Shown here piece by piece: positions 16,593 through 24,228 of a DNA stretch of 64,000 nt (the stretch's first letter is position 1; each line of letters opens with the position of its first letter). The notes beneath the pieces are model-generated. The model worked only from the letters and a program-made list of their open reading frames with translations. It was not told the DNA's origin and ran no database searches. Source of the stretch: Ferrovibrio terrae_A (GTDB lineage Bacteria; Pseudomonadota; Alphaproteobacteria; Ferrovibrionales; Ferrovibrionaceae); NCBI RefSeq assembly GCF_943372915.1, contig NZ_CALSAN010000003.1, positions 124,001-188,000 of the forward strand. The letters are read 5' to 3'. The translations under genes were made by a program, and so were the position numbers.

Positions 16593-17159
16593 ATGTCCTA
16601 TGACTTCAATACCCTGTTGGACGACATGAAACTGCCGGCCCACCGCGCGCTGGTCGCGCATTGGCTGGATCTCTATGCCGCGGCCGGCAACCGGATTCCA
16701 CCGCTGCATGGCATCGACCCGCTCAACTTGGGCAAGCATCTCCCCGATATCTGCATCCTCAATCACGAGGGCGGCAATGTCTTCCGTTTCCGCCTCTCCG
16801 GCGGCAACGTGAATGAGTTCTATGGCCAGGATGTGCGGCAGAAAAACCTGGGCGATCTGGTTGAATCGCCCACCCGCGAACGTCTGCTCGACATGGCGCA
16901 TGCGATCCTGCACCAGCCCGCCGCCGCGCTGCATGGCCTGAGCAGCATGCAGCCGCAGTGGAACTACTCCGTCGCCCTGCAGCGCATCAGCCTGCCGCTC
17001 GCCGATGCCGACGGCGTGCCGCGCCATATCATCAGCGCCACGGTGTTCTTCCGTTTCGACCGCGACGACACCCAGTCGCTGGCGTCGACCGATTTCCAGC
17101 ATCGCTACCGCATCCCCTGCAGCGGCAGCCTGCAGGCACCGGTGCGCTCCGCCTGCTAG
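16593..17159 (+). CDS. PAS_5-like domain protein B
   Basis: 188 aa. Paralogue of the genes at 15356 and 18233: LPAHRALVAHWLDLYAAAGNR, IDPLNLGKHLPDICIL, FRFRLSGGNVNEFYG and LQRISLPLADADGVPRHI align without gaps over the core. Two adjacent ATGs occur at 16590 and 16593; the second is better spaced (7 nt) from GAGGG. The C-terminus is longer and less conserved. No signal peptide or effector domain. Function unknown. Confidence 0.75.
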   Translation: MSYDFNTLLDDMKLPAHRALVAHWLDLYAAAGNRIPPLHGIDPLNLGKHLPDICILNHEGGNVFRFRLSGGNVNEFYGQDVRQKNLGDLVESPTRERLLDMAHAILHQPAAALHGLSSMQPQWNYSVALQRISLPLADADGVPRHIISATVFFRFDRDDTQSLASTDFQHRYRIPCSGSLQAPVRSAC

Positions 17160-17268
17160 GCGGGGGAAGCGGGCCGATCACCAAAAGTTGCCCGGCATCT
17201 GCCGTCATCTTGCGCTAGCCTGCTCCCGTGCGGCCGTCTGCAACCGGCCGGCTAAAAAGGGGGGAGAC

Positions 17269-18174
17269 ATGACACTCAAGCCGTTTCTGCTGGCAGCGCT
17301 GGCCGCTTTTGCACTGACGACCGCCACCGCGATGACCAGCGCGGTTCAGGCGCAGCAACCCGCCCGCCCGCCGATTGCCACGACCAAGGTGGCGGGCACC
17401 GACAATGTCTATGTCTTCCGCAATGGCAACCATCAGGCCATGTTCGTGGTGACATCGGCAGGCGTGATCGCCACCGATCCGGTCGCCTATGGCAAGCCGT
17501 TCGGCGGCCAGCAGTATCTCGATGAAATCCGCAAGGTGACCGACAAGCCGGTCAAATACGTGATCTACAGCCATCACCATTACGACCATATCGCCGGCGG
17601 CAAGGCCCTGAAGGAGGCCGGCGCCACCTTCATCGCGCACAAACGCGCCAAGGACCGGCTGGTCAAGCTGAAAGACCCGCATACCGTGATCCCCGATGAA
17701 GTGGTGGGCGACAAGGGCCGCACCATCACGCTGGGCGGCACCGCGCTGGAGCTGACCTATCACGGCCTCAATCATTCCGATTCCACCCTGGTGATGCGCC
17801 TGCCCAAGGAGAAGATCGTCTTCATCGTCGACACCATCCCGGTCGGCGCCGTACCCGGCCGCGGCATGATCGATTTCCATCCGCTGGAAACCGAAGTCTT
17901 CATGAAGAAGGTGCTGACCATGGACTGGGAACGCCTGATCCCCGGCCATCCCGGCCCCAATGACCGGCTCGGCACCAAGGATGACGTGCGCGCCCAGCTG
18001 GAATTCCTGCAGGATGCCTCGGCGGCGATGAAGCTGCTGGCCCAGGACGGCAAATGCTGGGACACGGCGGAGAAGGAATTCAAGCTGCCGAAATACGAAA
18101 GCTGGCCGGGCTATGCCAACAACCTGCCCTTCGTGGCGCGGCGCTATTGCGGCCTGTGGGGCCGCGGCACGTAA
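17269..18174 (+). CDS. Secreted metallo-beta-lactamase-fold hydrolase
   Basis: 301 aa with an N-terminal signal peptide (hydrophobic residues ~5-20, cleavage near VQAQQ). The zinc motif HHHYDH lies at residues 102-107 with SHHHYDHIAGG context. Further ligands are likely in LNHSDSTLVM and LIPGHPGPND. This resembles periplasmic quinoprotein-relay/SoxH-type MBL proteins, but substrate cannot be told. The ATG is preceded by GGGGAG. It sits between PAS paralogues B and C. Confidence 0.85.
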   Translation: MTLKPFLLAALAAFALTTATAMTSAVQAQQPARPPIATTKVAGTDNVYVFRNGNHQAMFVVTSAGVIATDPVAYGKPFGGQQYLDEIRKVTDKPVKYVIYSHHHYDHIAGGKALKEAGATFIAHKRAKDRLVKLKDPHTVIPDEVVGDKGRTITLGGTALELTYHGLNHSDSTLVMRLPKEKIVFIVDTIPVGAVPGRGMIDFHPLETEVFMKKVLTMDWERLIPGHPGPNDRLGTKDDVRAQLEFLQDASAAMKLLAQDGKCWDTAEKEFKLPKYESWPGYANNLPFVARRYCGLWGRGT

Positions 18175-18220
18175 GCAGGCGCCACGACGATCAATGTGAT
18201 GCAACGGCCAATCTGGTAGA

Positions 18221-18226
18221 TATACT
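18221..18226 (+). promoter_or_regulatory. -10-like TATACT directly before PAS protein C
   Basis: TATACT ends 6 nt before the GTG start, so transcription would begin at the start codon. No ribosome binding site and no good -35 box are visible, so a leaderless mRNA is possible but unproven. Confidence 0.3.
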
Positions 18227-18232
18227 GGCGCC

Positions 18233-18802
18233 GTGAATCGCCCGTTATCGTCCCTGACCGAAAGCCTGACTCTGCCGGGCCAGTGCGCCGTCGCGCAGCA
18301 TTGGCTGACGCTGTATCGCGCTGGCGGCAACCGGGTGCCGGCCCTGCGCGATCTCGATCCGCTGCAATTCCCTGCCGCCCTGCCCGATATCTGGATCGTC
18401 AACCACGATCCCGATGGCCGCTTCCGCTTCCACCTGCTCGGCCAGAACATGATCGAGTGGCACGGCAGCAATCCGAAGGGATTGAGCCTGGAGGATATCT
18501 ACACGCCGGAAATGCTGCCGGTGGTGACGGCCCTGCTCCGCGGGGTGATCGAGCGGCCGGCCATCTGTTACCAGCAGGCACAGAGCATGACGCGCAACCG
18601 CAGCCTGCCGGTGCCGATCGAGCGGATCGCATTGCCGCTCGCCGATGCAGACGGCAACATCCGCCATCTGTTCGGCGTCACCGTGTTCAAGACCAATGAG
18701 GGCCATGGCGACGGGCCGCTGCGCACCGAAATCCAGCTCGATGCCTGGTATCCGGTGGCGGCAGCGGAAATTGCCGTTGCCACCGGCATGGCGCCGGCCT
18801 GA
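18233..18802 (+). CDS. PAS_5-like domain protein C
   Basis: 189 aa with a GTG start. Third local paralogue: LPGQCAVAQHWLTLYRAGGNR, LDPLQFPAALPDIWIV, FRFHLLGQNMIEWHG, IERIALPLADADGNIRHLFG. It is closer to protein A in the middle (PKGLSLEDIYTPEM against PKGLYYEDLFPAAM) and to B in the LADADG segment. No output domain. Converges with the aminotransferase gene 12 nt downstream. Function unknown. Confidence 0.75.
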   Translation: MNRPLSSLTESLTLPGQCAVAQHWLTLYRAGGNRVPALRDLDPLQFPAALPDIWIVNHDPDGRFRFHLLGQNMIEWHGSNPKGLSLEDIYTPEMLPVVTALLRGVIERPAICYQQAQSMTRNRSLPVPIERIALPLADADGNIRHLFGVTVFKTNEGHGDGPLRTEIQLDAWYPVAAAEIAVATGMAPA

Positions 18803-18814
18803 CGGCCGCCTCGT

Positions 18815-19978
18815 CTACAGCGCCGCCTTCAGCACGGCGAACAGCCGCTCGATATCGGCTTCGGTGTTGTAGACATGCGGCGTCACCCGCATCGCCTTGC
18901 CGCGCACGCTGACAAACACCTGCTGCGCTGCCAGCTTGCCCGGCAGGTCAGCCGGCACTGCATCACCGAAACGCAGGCCGAGATAATGCCCGGCGCGGCG
19001 GTCGGCGCGCACGGTGTCGAGCCCCAGCTCCGCCCTGGCGCGTTCGCCAATCGCATCGTTGCGCGTCTTCAGCGTCGCGTAAATCCGCGCCGTGCCGAGA
19101 CCCAGCAGGTATTCCAGCGATGCCTTGGCCGCCGGCGTCAGCGCAAAGTTGCTGCGCTCACCCACATCGAAGCGACGCGCCCCGGGCTGGTAATCGCTCT
19201 TGTAGTCGACCAGGCCGGCGAAGTTTTCCGAATCTTTGCGCGCGATCCAGTTCTGCTCGATCGGCATGCCATTCTGCCAGCGCGATGCCACATAGAGATA
19301 GCCATAGGTGTAAGGCCCGAGCAGCCATTTGTAGCCGCCGGCCACCAGGAAGTCGGGCTGGATGGCAGCGACATCGAAGGGCATCACGCCCATCGACTGC
19401 GTCGCATCGATGCACAGCGCCGCGCCCACCTTGCGACAGGCGGCGCCGATGGCAACCAGGTCGAGCAGGCCACCATCGGTCCAGTGGCAATGCGGCAGGG
19501 CGACAATACCGGTGCTCGCGTCGATGCGCTCCAGCACCCGCGCGGTCCAGTCATCATCAGATGGACGCGGGATGGTGATGAAGTGGGCGCCGCTTTTCTT
19601 GGCCAGCTCGATCCAGGGATAGACATTGGACGGAAACTGCTCGGCCAGCGTGATCACCGTCTGGCCGGCGTGCAGCGGCAGGATATTGGCCGCCACCGCC
19701 ATGCCATAGGATACCGAGGGCACCAGCGCGATATCGTCGGCTGTCGCATTCACCAGCTGCGCGAACAGCGCGCGCACGGCTTCCGATTCGGTGAAGAAAT
19801 CGACCGGCGCGATTTTCCAGGGCTGCCGCTTGGCACGCATGCCGGCTTCGCCGGCGGCCACCGCCAGCTTCGGCATCGGCCCCATATAGGCGCTGTTGAG
19901 ATAGGCGACATCCTCGGGGATATCGAACAGGGCGCGCTGCGAGGGCAGAAGAGTCTGGTTTGGAGCTTGCTGATTCAT
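18815..19978 (-). CDS. Class V aminotransferase-like PLP enzyme
   Basis: 387 aa. Fold-type I PLP enzyme: YLNSAYMGPMP at the start, ALVPSVSYGMAVAANIL, ALPHCHWTDGGLLDL, LCIDATQSMG (cofactor Asp), and the PLP-Lys in VAGGYKWLLGPYTYG. It resembles the EgtE/isopenicillin-epimerase/cysteine-desulfurase-like branch, but substrate is not evident. The start was set at MNQQAP (19978), though an in-frame ATG lies 9 nt upstream. Divergent from the DMT transporter, with an inverted repeat and an 11-nt direct repeat between them; the pair may be jointly regulated. Confidence 0.85.
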   Translation of the reverse strand: MNQQAPNQTLLPSQRALFDIPEDVAYLNSAYMGPMPKLAVAAGEAGMRAKRQPWKIAPVDFFTESEAVRALFAQLVNATADDIALVPSVSYGMAVAANILPLHAGQTVITLAEQFPSNVYPWIELAKKSGAHFITIPRPSDDDWTARVLERIDASTGIVALPHCHWTDGGLLDLVAIGAACRKVGAALCIDATQSMGVMPFDVAAIQPDFLVAGGYKWLLGPYTYGYLYVASRWQNGMPIEQNWIARKDSENFAGLVDYKSDYQPGARRFDVGERSNFALTPAAKASLEYLLGLGTARIYATLKTRNDAIGERARAELGLDTVRADRRAGHYLGLRFGDAVPADLPGKLAAQQVFVSVRGKAMRVTPHVYNTEADIERLFAVLKAAL

Positions 19979-20046
19979 CGAGACCATCCGGTGTAAAGCC
20001 CTGTCTCTGCCCAGCGGCAGCCGGCCTGTCGAGCGCCATATTGCCG

Positions 20047-20113
20047 CCCGACAATTTACCTTAATGGTAAGTGTCGGACAGATCGTAGTCTGTTGAATGT
20101 ACCCCGACAATTT
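20047..20113. promoter_or_regulatory. Inverted and direct repeats between aminotransferase and DMT genes
   Basis: A near-palindrome occupies 20048-20077, with arms CCGACA..TTACC and GGTAA.TGTCGG around TTAAT. The 11-mer CCCGACAATTT occurs at 20047-20057 and again at 20103-20113. Both lie in the 201-nt divergent spacer, suggesting operator sites for a regulator not seen here. Confidence 0.42.
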
Positions 20114-20179
20114 TCCTCTGGCCCGGGAGCGCCGCGGCGGGCATTTTCGCCGCCATAAAAGAAAAAGGCCGCCCCGCCC

Positions 20180-21070
20180 ATGCCCATGCCCCATGTTGCC
20201 CTTGCCGTCCTGATCGCCGCGATCTGGGGTTTCAACTTCGTCGTCATCCGGCTCGGGCTCGATGCCTTTCCGCCTTTGCTGTTCAACGGCCTGCGCTTTG
20301 CCGTTGCCAGCCTGCCCTTCCTGCTGTTTTTCCGCAGTCCCGGCGTGCCGTGGCGCTGGGTGATCAGCACCGGGCTGGTGCTGGGCGTGATGAAGTTCAG
20401 CCTGCTGTTCCTCGCCATGGCGCATGGCATGCCGGCGGGCCTGGCCTCGGTGGTGATGCAGGCGCAGGCGCTGTTCAGCGTGGTGTTTGCGGCCCTGCTG
20501 CTGGGCGAACGGCCCGGTCAGGTGCAATGGGCCGGCTTGTCGATTGCCGCCTTCGGTCTCGTTGTCATCGCCGCGGACATGGATATGGGCGCCGGGCTGA
20601 TCGCCTTTGCCACCTTGATCGCTGCCGCCGCCTGCTGGGGCTTTGCCAATATCCTGACGCGCCGCGCCGCCGCGCCGCAACCGCTCGCCTTCATGATCTG
20701 GGTCAGCGCGGTGCCGCCGCTGCCGATGCTGGGCCTGTCCTGGATCTTTGAGGGGCCGGAGGCCATCGCGGCCGCCTTTGCGGCGCTGGATACGCGCGGC
20801 ATCATGGCCGTGCTGTATATCGGCTTGCTTTCCACCACCGCCTGCTTCGCCGCCTGGAGCCTGCTGCTGCGGCAGTATAAGGCATCGCTGGTGGCGCCGT
20901 TCACCCTGCTGGTGCCGGTGTTCGGCCTGCTCAGCGCCTGGATGGTGCTGGAGGAAATCCCGTCAGCGATCAAACTCGGCGGCGCCGCGCTGATCCTGAT
21001 CGGGCTGATGGTGAATGCCGGCCTGCTGAAATGGCTGACCGGCTGGCAGACTGTACGCTCTAGAGCTTGA
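20180..21070 (+). CDS. EamA/DMT superfamily transporter
   Basis: 296 aa with about ten predicted membrane helices in two EamA repeats. The first begins LAVLIAAIWGFNFVVIRLGLDAFPPLLFNGLRF; the second begins about residue 147 with LIAAAACWGFANILTRRAA. The typical AxxWGxxF motif is in both halves. Likely an inner-membrane exporter of amino acids or metabolites. Its divergent aminotransferase neighbour hints at an amino-acid-like substrate. The last 11 nt overlap a small gene on the other strand. Confidence 0.9.
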   Translation: MPMPHVALAVLIAAIWGFNFVVIRLGLDAFPPLLFNGLRFAVASLPFLLFFRSPGVPWRWVISTGLVLGVMKFSLLFLAMAHGMPAGLASVVMQAQALFSVVFAALLLGERPGQVQWAGLSIAAFGLVVIAADMDMGAGLIAFATLIAAAACWGFANILTRRAAAPQPLAFMIWVSAVPPLPMLGLSWIFEGPEAIAAAFAALDTRGIMAVLYIGLLSTTACFAAWSLLLRQYKASLVAPFTLLVPVFGLLSAWMVLEEIPSAIKLGGAALILIGLMVNAGLLKWLTGWQTVRSRA

Positions 21071-21212
21071 TCGCCAGATCGCGGATCGCCGTGCGGCAGG
21101 CATCGGCAGTGCGTTCGAGATAAGCGCGCGCTTCGGGGCGAAGACCGTCCTGCTGCAGCTGTTCGTTGATGGACGCGAGAATAGTGCGCAGGTGCCGAAT
21201 ACGGGCCGGCAT
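21060..21212 (-). CDS. Small hypothetical protein (50 aa)
   Basis: The ATG at 21212 has GGGGG about 8 nt upstream, which is why I prefer it to the longer frame from 21257. The product, MPARIRHLRTILASINEQLQ..., looks like two amphipathic helices with a coiled-coil-like heptad pattern and no Cys, signal or membrane segment. The function is unknown. It is transcribed with the same strand orientation as the three HTH-like genes upstream. Confidence 0.5.
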   Translation of the reverse strand: MPARIRHLRTILASINEQLQQDGLRPEARAYLERTADACRTAIRDLAIKL

Positions 21213-21309
21213 GTCTTTATCCCCCAAGAATGAATCGCGTGTCGAATCGGTTGTCACGCGAGGGAGAGTGACGGCCTTTGGTTAACAAAATCTGTCGCGA
21301 CGAGTCCGC

Positions 21310-21591
21310 TCAGGCCGCAGTGGCCGCTCTGCCATGGCGCGCGGCATCGACAAAGTCGCGCAGCGAATCGCGCATGCGATAGGGGATCGGATCGATGCCC
21401 TTGAGCATCAGCACCAGCGCCGTGCGCGTGGTGCCGAGGCGGGCGGCATATTCGTCGAAGCTTATATTGTGGCGACGACAGGCTTCCAATACTACGGGCT
21501 GCACATCGCGGGTGAAAAACAGTTTGTTCGCGGGTCCGCTGGTTTCCAGGTTGGCCATCGCGGACGCCAGCAGGGTGCTGGAGTGCTGCAC
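21310..21591 (-). CDS. Small HTH-like protein, copy 1 of a tandem paralogous family
   Basis: With the GTG at 21591 (GGGGAG 7 nt upstream) the protein is 93 aa. The core KLFFTRDVQPVVLEACRRH, then ISFDEYAARLGTTRTALVLMLKGIDPIP, is shared with the genes at 21668 and 22399. The second half looks like a Cro/CI-type helix-turn-helix (xxxLGTTRxALxLMLKG), with the LYF-x3-DVQP block before it as a novel conserved element. A DNA-binding role is plausible but not shown. I do not recognise a named family. Confidence 0.65.
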   Translation of the reverse strand: MQHSSTLLASAMANLETSGPANKLFFTRDVQPVVLEACRRHNISFDEYAARLGTTRTALVLMLKGIDPIPYRMRDSLRDFVDAARHGRAATAA

Positions 21592-21667
21592 AGTGAATCT
21601 CCCCTTTCCAAACACTGCGATCGCGCCAGATATTGCCCCGGCAAAAATGAATTTCAAGCCGCTTTTT

Positions 21668-22258
21668 TCAGTGCTGTTCGCGCGAGGCCCGGCTGATATA
21701 GGTGCGGCGCAGGCCGGGGGTGAAGGCCGGGGGTGACCCGATTCGCGGCGGCGCCGGCGGGGCCCCGACGGGTGGTGCAGCCGGTGGCGCCACTGGCCGG
21801 TGATCGAGCGAAACACCCTGCGGGATCAGCACCTCTTCCGCCGCCACGGTGATGATCGTGCCCATCATCTTTGTGGATGACGCCTCGACCGTGGCCGTCA
21901 CTTCATTGAGCGTCACTTCCTTGACCGGGGCTGCATGGGCCGGCATCCGCTCGGCCGGAATCTCGCAGTAGCTGGTGGGCGGCTGCAGCAGGCCCACCTG
22001 CGCCACCAGCCGGTCGATCATGCTCTTCAGCGGCAGGGGGACCGGGTCATAGCCTTTCAGGATCAGCAGCAGGGCGGGCCGGGTCATGCCGAGTTTCTCG
22101 GCGAGTTGCTCGAAGCTGAGATCGACCCGGCGGCAGGCCTCCAGCACGCGCGGCTGCATGTCGCCGAGATAATACAGCGTGCCGTTCCGGCGCAGGCAGG
22201 GCAGGCCGTCATCAAGCAGGAAGTCGTCATCGGGCTGGATGGCGGGGTGCAGGGTCAT
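21668..22258 (-). CDS. HTH-like protein, copy 2, with Pro/Ala-rich C-terminal extension
   Basis: 196 aa; ATG preceded by GGAGAG. Residues ~26-75 carry the family core: TLYYLGDMQPRVLEACRRV, then LSFEQLAEKLGMTRPALLLILKGYDPVP. Residues ~80-150 are a distinct segment with TLNEVTATVEASS and TIITVAAEEVLIPQG. The tail is PPAAPPVGAPPAPP-like and disordered. It lies 76 nt upstream of copy 1 and 140 nt downstream of copy 3, which has its own terminator. Function unknown. Confidence 0.65.
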   Translation of the reverse strand: MTLHPAIQPDDDFLLDDGLPCLRRNGTLYYLGDMQPRVLEACRRVDLSFEQLAEKLGMTRPALLLILKGYDPVPLPLKSMIDRLVAQVGLLQPPTSYCEIPAERMPAHAAPVKEVTLNEVTATVEASSTKMMGTIITVAAEEVLIPQGVSLDHRPVAPPAAPPVGAPPAPPRIGSPPAFTPGLRRTYISRASREQH

Positions 22259-22319
22259 CGGGCTCTCCGGATGCCGGCGCGGCCCATGTTGACGCCGCCG
22301 ATCACGAAGACCAAACAGT

Positions 22320-22347
22320 AAAACGGCCGGGAAAGTTTCCCCGGCCG
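22320..22347 (-). terminator. Intrinsic terminator after HTH-like copy 3
   Basis: On the minus strand, CGGCCGGG and CCCGGCCG form an 8-bp GC stem around an 8-nt loop, followed by TTTTA. Confidence 0.65.
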
Positions 22348-22398
22348 GGCCGCCCGCGGTGACCAGTGCGGGACAAAATGCGTCAGCGAGACTGGGCC

Positions 22399-22758
22399 TT
22401 ACAGCCGGTCCTGCGCCGTGGCAGCGGCGCCCTGCCAGGAGGTGATGCCGGCACCCAGGCTCAGACCCCGCAGCACGAAATCCTCGATCGCGTGCTGCGC
22501 CGGCCTTGGCACCGGATCCTGTCCCTTCCGCACCAGGACCAACGCGCCGCGCGGCATGTTGAAGCGGGCGGCAAACAGGTCGAAGCCGATGCCATGGGCG
22601 CGGCAGGCCTGCAGCACCAGTGGCTGCACATCCTGGGCGAAATACAGGCGCGCGCCGCGTTCCACGGTGGTCAGGCCGCAGCGCGACAGCTCCGACATCG
22701 GCACGCCGGTGCGCGGCAGGCCCTGACGGGCGTAACGGGGATACTGCATCGGGTTCAC
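22399..22758 (-). CDS. HTH-like protein, copy 3
   Basis: 119 aa from a GTG at 22758 with GGAGG 7 nt upstream; downstream ATGs (22749, 22698) are possible. The core ARLYFAQDVQPLVLQACRAH, IGFDLFAARFNMPRGALVLVRKGQDPVP is clearly homologous to copies 1 and 2, with about 50 alignable residues and no gaps. The N-terminal ~35 residues and the C-terminal GAGITSWQG tail are specific to this copy. First of the three in transcription order, ended by the terminator at 22320-22347. Confidence 0.65.
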   Translation of the reverse strand: MNPMQYPRYARQGLPRTGVPMSELSRCGLTTVERGARLYFAQDVQPLVLQACRAHGIGFDLFAARFNMPRGALVLVRKGQDPVPRPAQHAIEDFVLRGLSLGAGITSWQGAAATAQDRL

Positions 22759-22864
22759 GGCGCGACCTCCATCTGCGGATGCAGACAGAACGCGGCAGTA
22801 GGCCGGTGGTTTCACCGACGCGGCATTTTCACAAATGAAATGTCAGAGGAAGAAGCAGCGGCGA

Positions 22865-23164
22865 TCAGACGCTGAGATCGGCCCGGCGGCCCATGCCGCG
22901 CGGGCGGGCATGATCGGTCTTGGTCTCGGTGGCCGAAGCCTGCGAGTCGGCTTTTTTGCCCTTGTCACCCTTGGCCATGGCAGTGCCGCCGCTGTTGCCG
23001 GACGCACTGGCCGCCATGCGGGTCTGGTTGCCCACCGGCACAGCCGTCACCGCTGCGGCCGCCTGGACCGCATTGGGAGCTTGGTTCGCCTGGTTCAGAC
23101 CCTGAGCCGCGGTGGTCGGCTGGGTTTGAGGCAGCGACGTAACGGGTGGTACAAATAAGCTCAT
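22865..23164 (-). CDS. Low-complexity hypothetical protein
   Basis: About 99 aa from the ATG at 23164. The sequence is Ala/Gln/Thr/Gly-rich, with a charged tail around AMAKGDKGKKADSQ. No domain, signal peptide or catalytic motif is visible, and no strong ribosome binding site. It could be a small disordered protein, but a non-coding stretch cannot be excluded. Located upstream of and on the same strand as the HTH-like genes. Confidence 0.4.
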   Translation of the reverse strand: MSLFVPPVTSLPQTQPTTAAQGLNQANQAPNAVQAAAAVTAVPVGNQTRMAASASGNSGGTAMAKGDKGKKADSQASATETKTDHARPRGMGRRADLSV

Positions 23165-23288
23165 GGTTAAGATGTATGATGGCACCTGATGCTTGACAAG
23201 GAATTAAAGTATTGTGGCACCTATTAGAGCGAATCGTTAATAACCACAGGGAAACGCCTGGGTTGAATACCGGGGAAAGAAGCCAGTC

Positions 23289-23633
23289 TTGACCAAGCCC
23301 AAGCCGTCCAAACCTGCCGCAAAACCGGGCCTTCTGGCCCGGCTGTTCGGCGCGGAGCCGGCGCCGGCCGCAGCCAAGCCGGCCCAGCGCTATACCGGCC
23401 CGGCCAAAGACCCCCGCATCCTGCTGGCCCAGCAGATCAAGGCAATCCGGGCCAAGCTGAACCCGCAGATCGTGCGGCTGGCCGAGAAGGTGGCCCGCAA
23501 GGGCCCGGCGGTGACCGACCAGGAACGCGCCACGCTGGCCATCGAGCTGTTCCTGGCCCAGAAGCAGGATGGCGGCGATTTTGCCGCCAAGCTGAGAGAG
23601 AAGCTGGCCGAGCAGAAACGGCGCAGCCATTGA
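23289..23633 (+). CDS. Hypothetical basic protein, TTG start
   Basis: 114 aa. The reading frame begins at TTG 23289 with GGGGAAAG about 10 nt before it; no ATG or GTG offers a fuller product. The N-terminus is Lys/Pro/Ala-rich. The rest is helical and charged: ILLAQQIKAIRAKLNPQIVRLAEKVARKGP, then ERATLAIELFLAQKQDG and a basic end. Possibly nucleic-acid-associated given its charge, but no family is recognised. It is 19 nt before the isochorismatase-like gene and may be co-transcribed. Confidence 0.55.
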   Translation: MTKPKPSKPAAKPGLLARLFGAEPAPAAAKPAQRYTGPAKDPRILLAQQIKAIRAKLNPQIVRLAEKVARKGPAVTDQERATLAIELFLAQKQDGGDFAAKLREKLAEQKRRSH

Positions 23634-23652
23634 CCCTGGGGATTTTAAGCCC

Positions 23653-24216
23653 GTGAGTCCGCTGCCCCGCACGGCCGCCCTGCTGGTGATCGACCTGCAG
23701 CAGGCGATCGACGCCCCCTATTGGGGGCCGCGCAACAATCCCGATGGCGAACGCAACATCGCCGCGCTGATCGCCGCCTGGCGCAGCAGCGGACGGCCGC
23801 TCTATCACATCCGCCACGATTCCACGCGACCGGACTCCGCCTATCGCCCCGGCCAGCCGGGCCATGCGTTCAAGCCGGAGGCGATGCCGCTGCCCGGTGA
23901 GCCGGTGATTGCCAAGCGCACCAACAGCGCCTTCATCGGCACCGGCCTGGAAGCGCGGCTGCGCGCCGCCGGGCATACCACGCTGGTGATCTGCGGCGTG
24001 CTGGTTCACAACTCGGTGGAAGCCACCGTGCGCATGGCCGGCAATCTGGGCTTTGACACCCATCTGGCGGCGGATGCGACCTGGGCGGTGGACAAGCGCT
24101 TGCTGGATGGCCGCGTGATGCCGGCTGCGGACGTGCACGCCCTGTCGCTGGCCAATCTCGATGGTGAATACGCGACCGTCAGCACCACGGCCGCCCTGAT
24201 CGCGGCGCTGACGTGA
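23653..24216 (+). CDS. Isochorismatase-fold hydrolase-like protein, catalytic Cys replaced by Ser
   Basis: 187 aa, GTG start. The fold is clear: LLVIDLQQAID (Asp14), IAKRTNSAFIGTGLEARLRAAG (Lys88), TTLVICGVLVHNSVEATVRMAGNLG. In cysteine hydrolases of this subgroup the last motif usually reads TNHCVETT; here the Cys position is Ser121 (codon tcg). Asp and Lys are kept. True isochorismatases also lack the Cys, so the enzyme may use a different mechanism or be inactive as an amidase. Converges with pssA. Confidence 0.85.
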   Translation: MSPLPRTAALLVIDLQQAIDAPYWGPRNNPDGERNIAALIAAWRSSGRPLYHIRHDSTRPDSAYRPGQPGHAFKPEAMPLPGEPVIAKRTNSAFIGTGLEARLRAAGHTTLVICGVLVHNSVEATVRMAGNLGFDTHLAADATWAVDKRLLDGRVMPAADVHALSLANLDGEYATVSTTAALIAALT

Positions 24217-24228
24217 CGGCCTGAAGCC

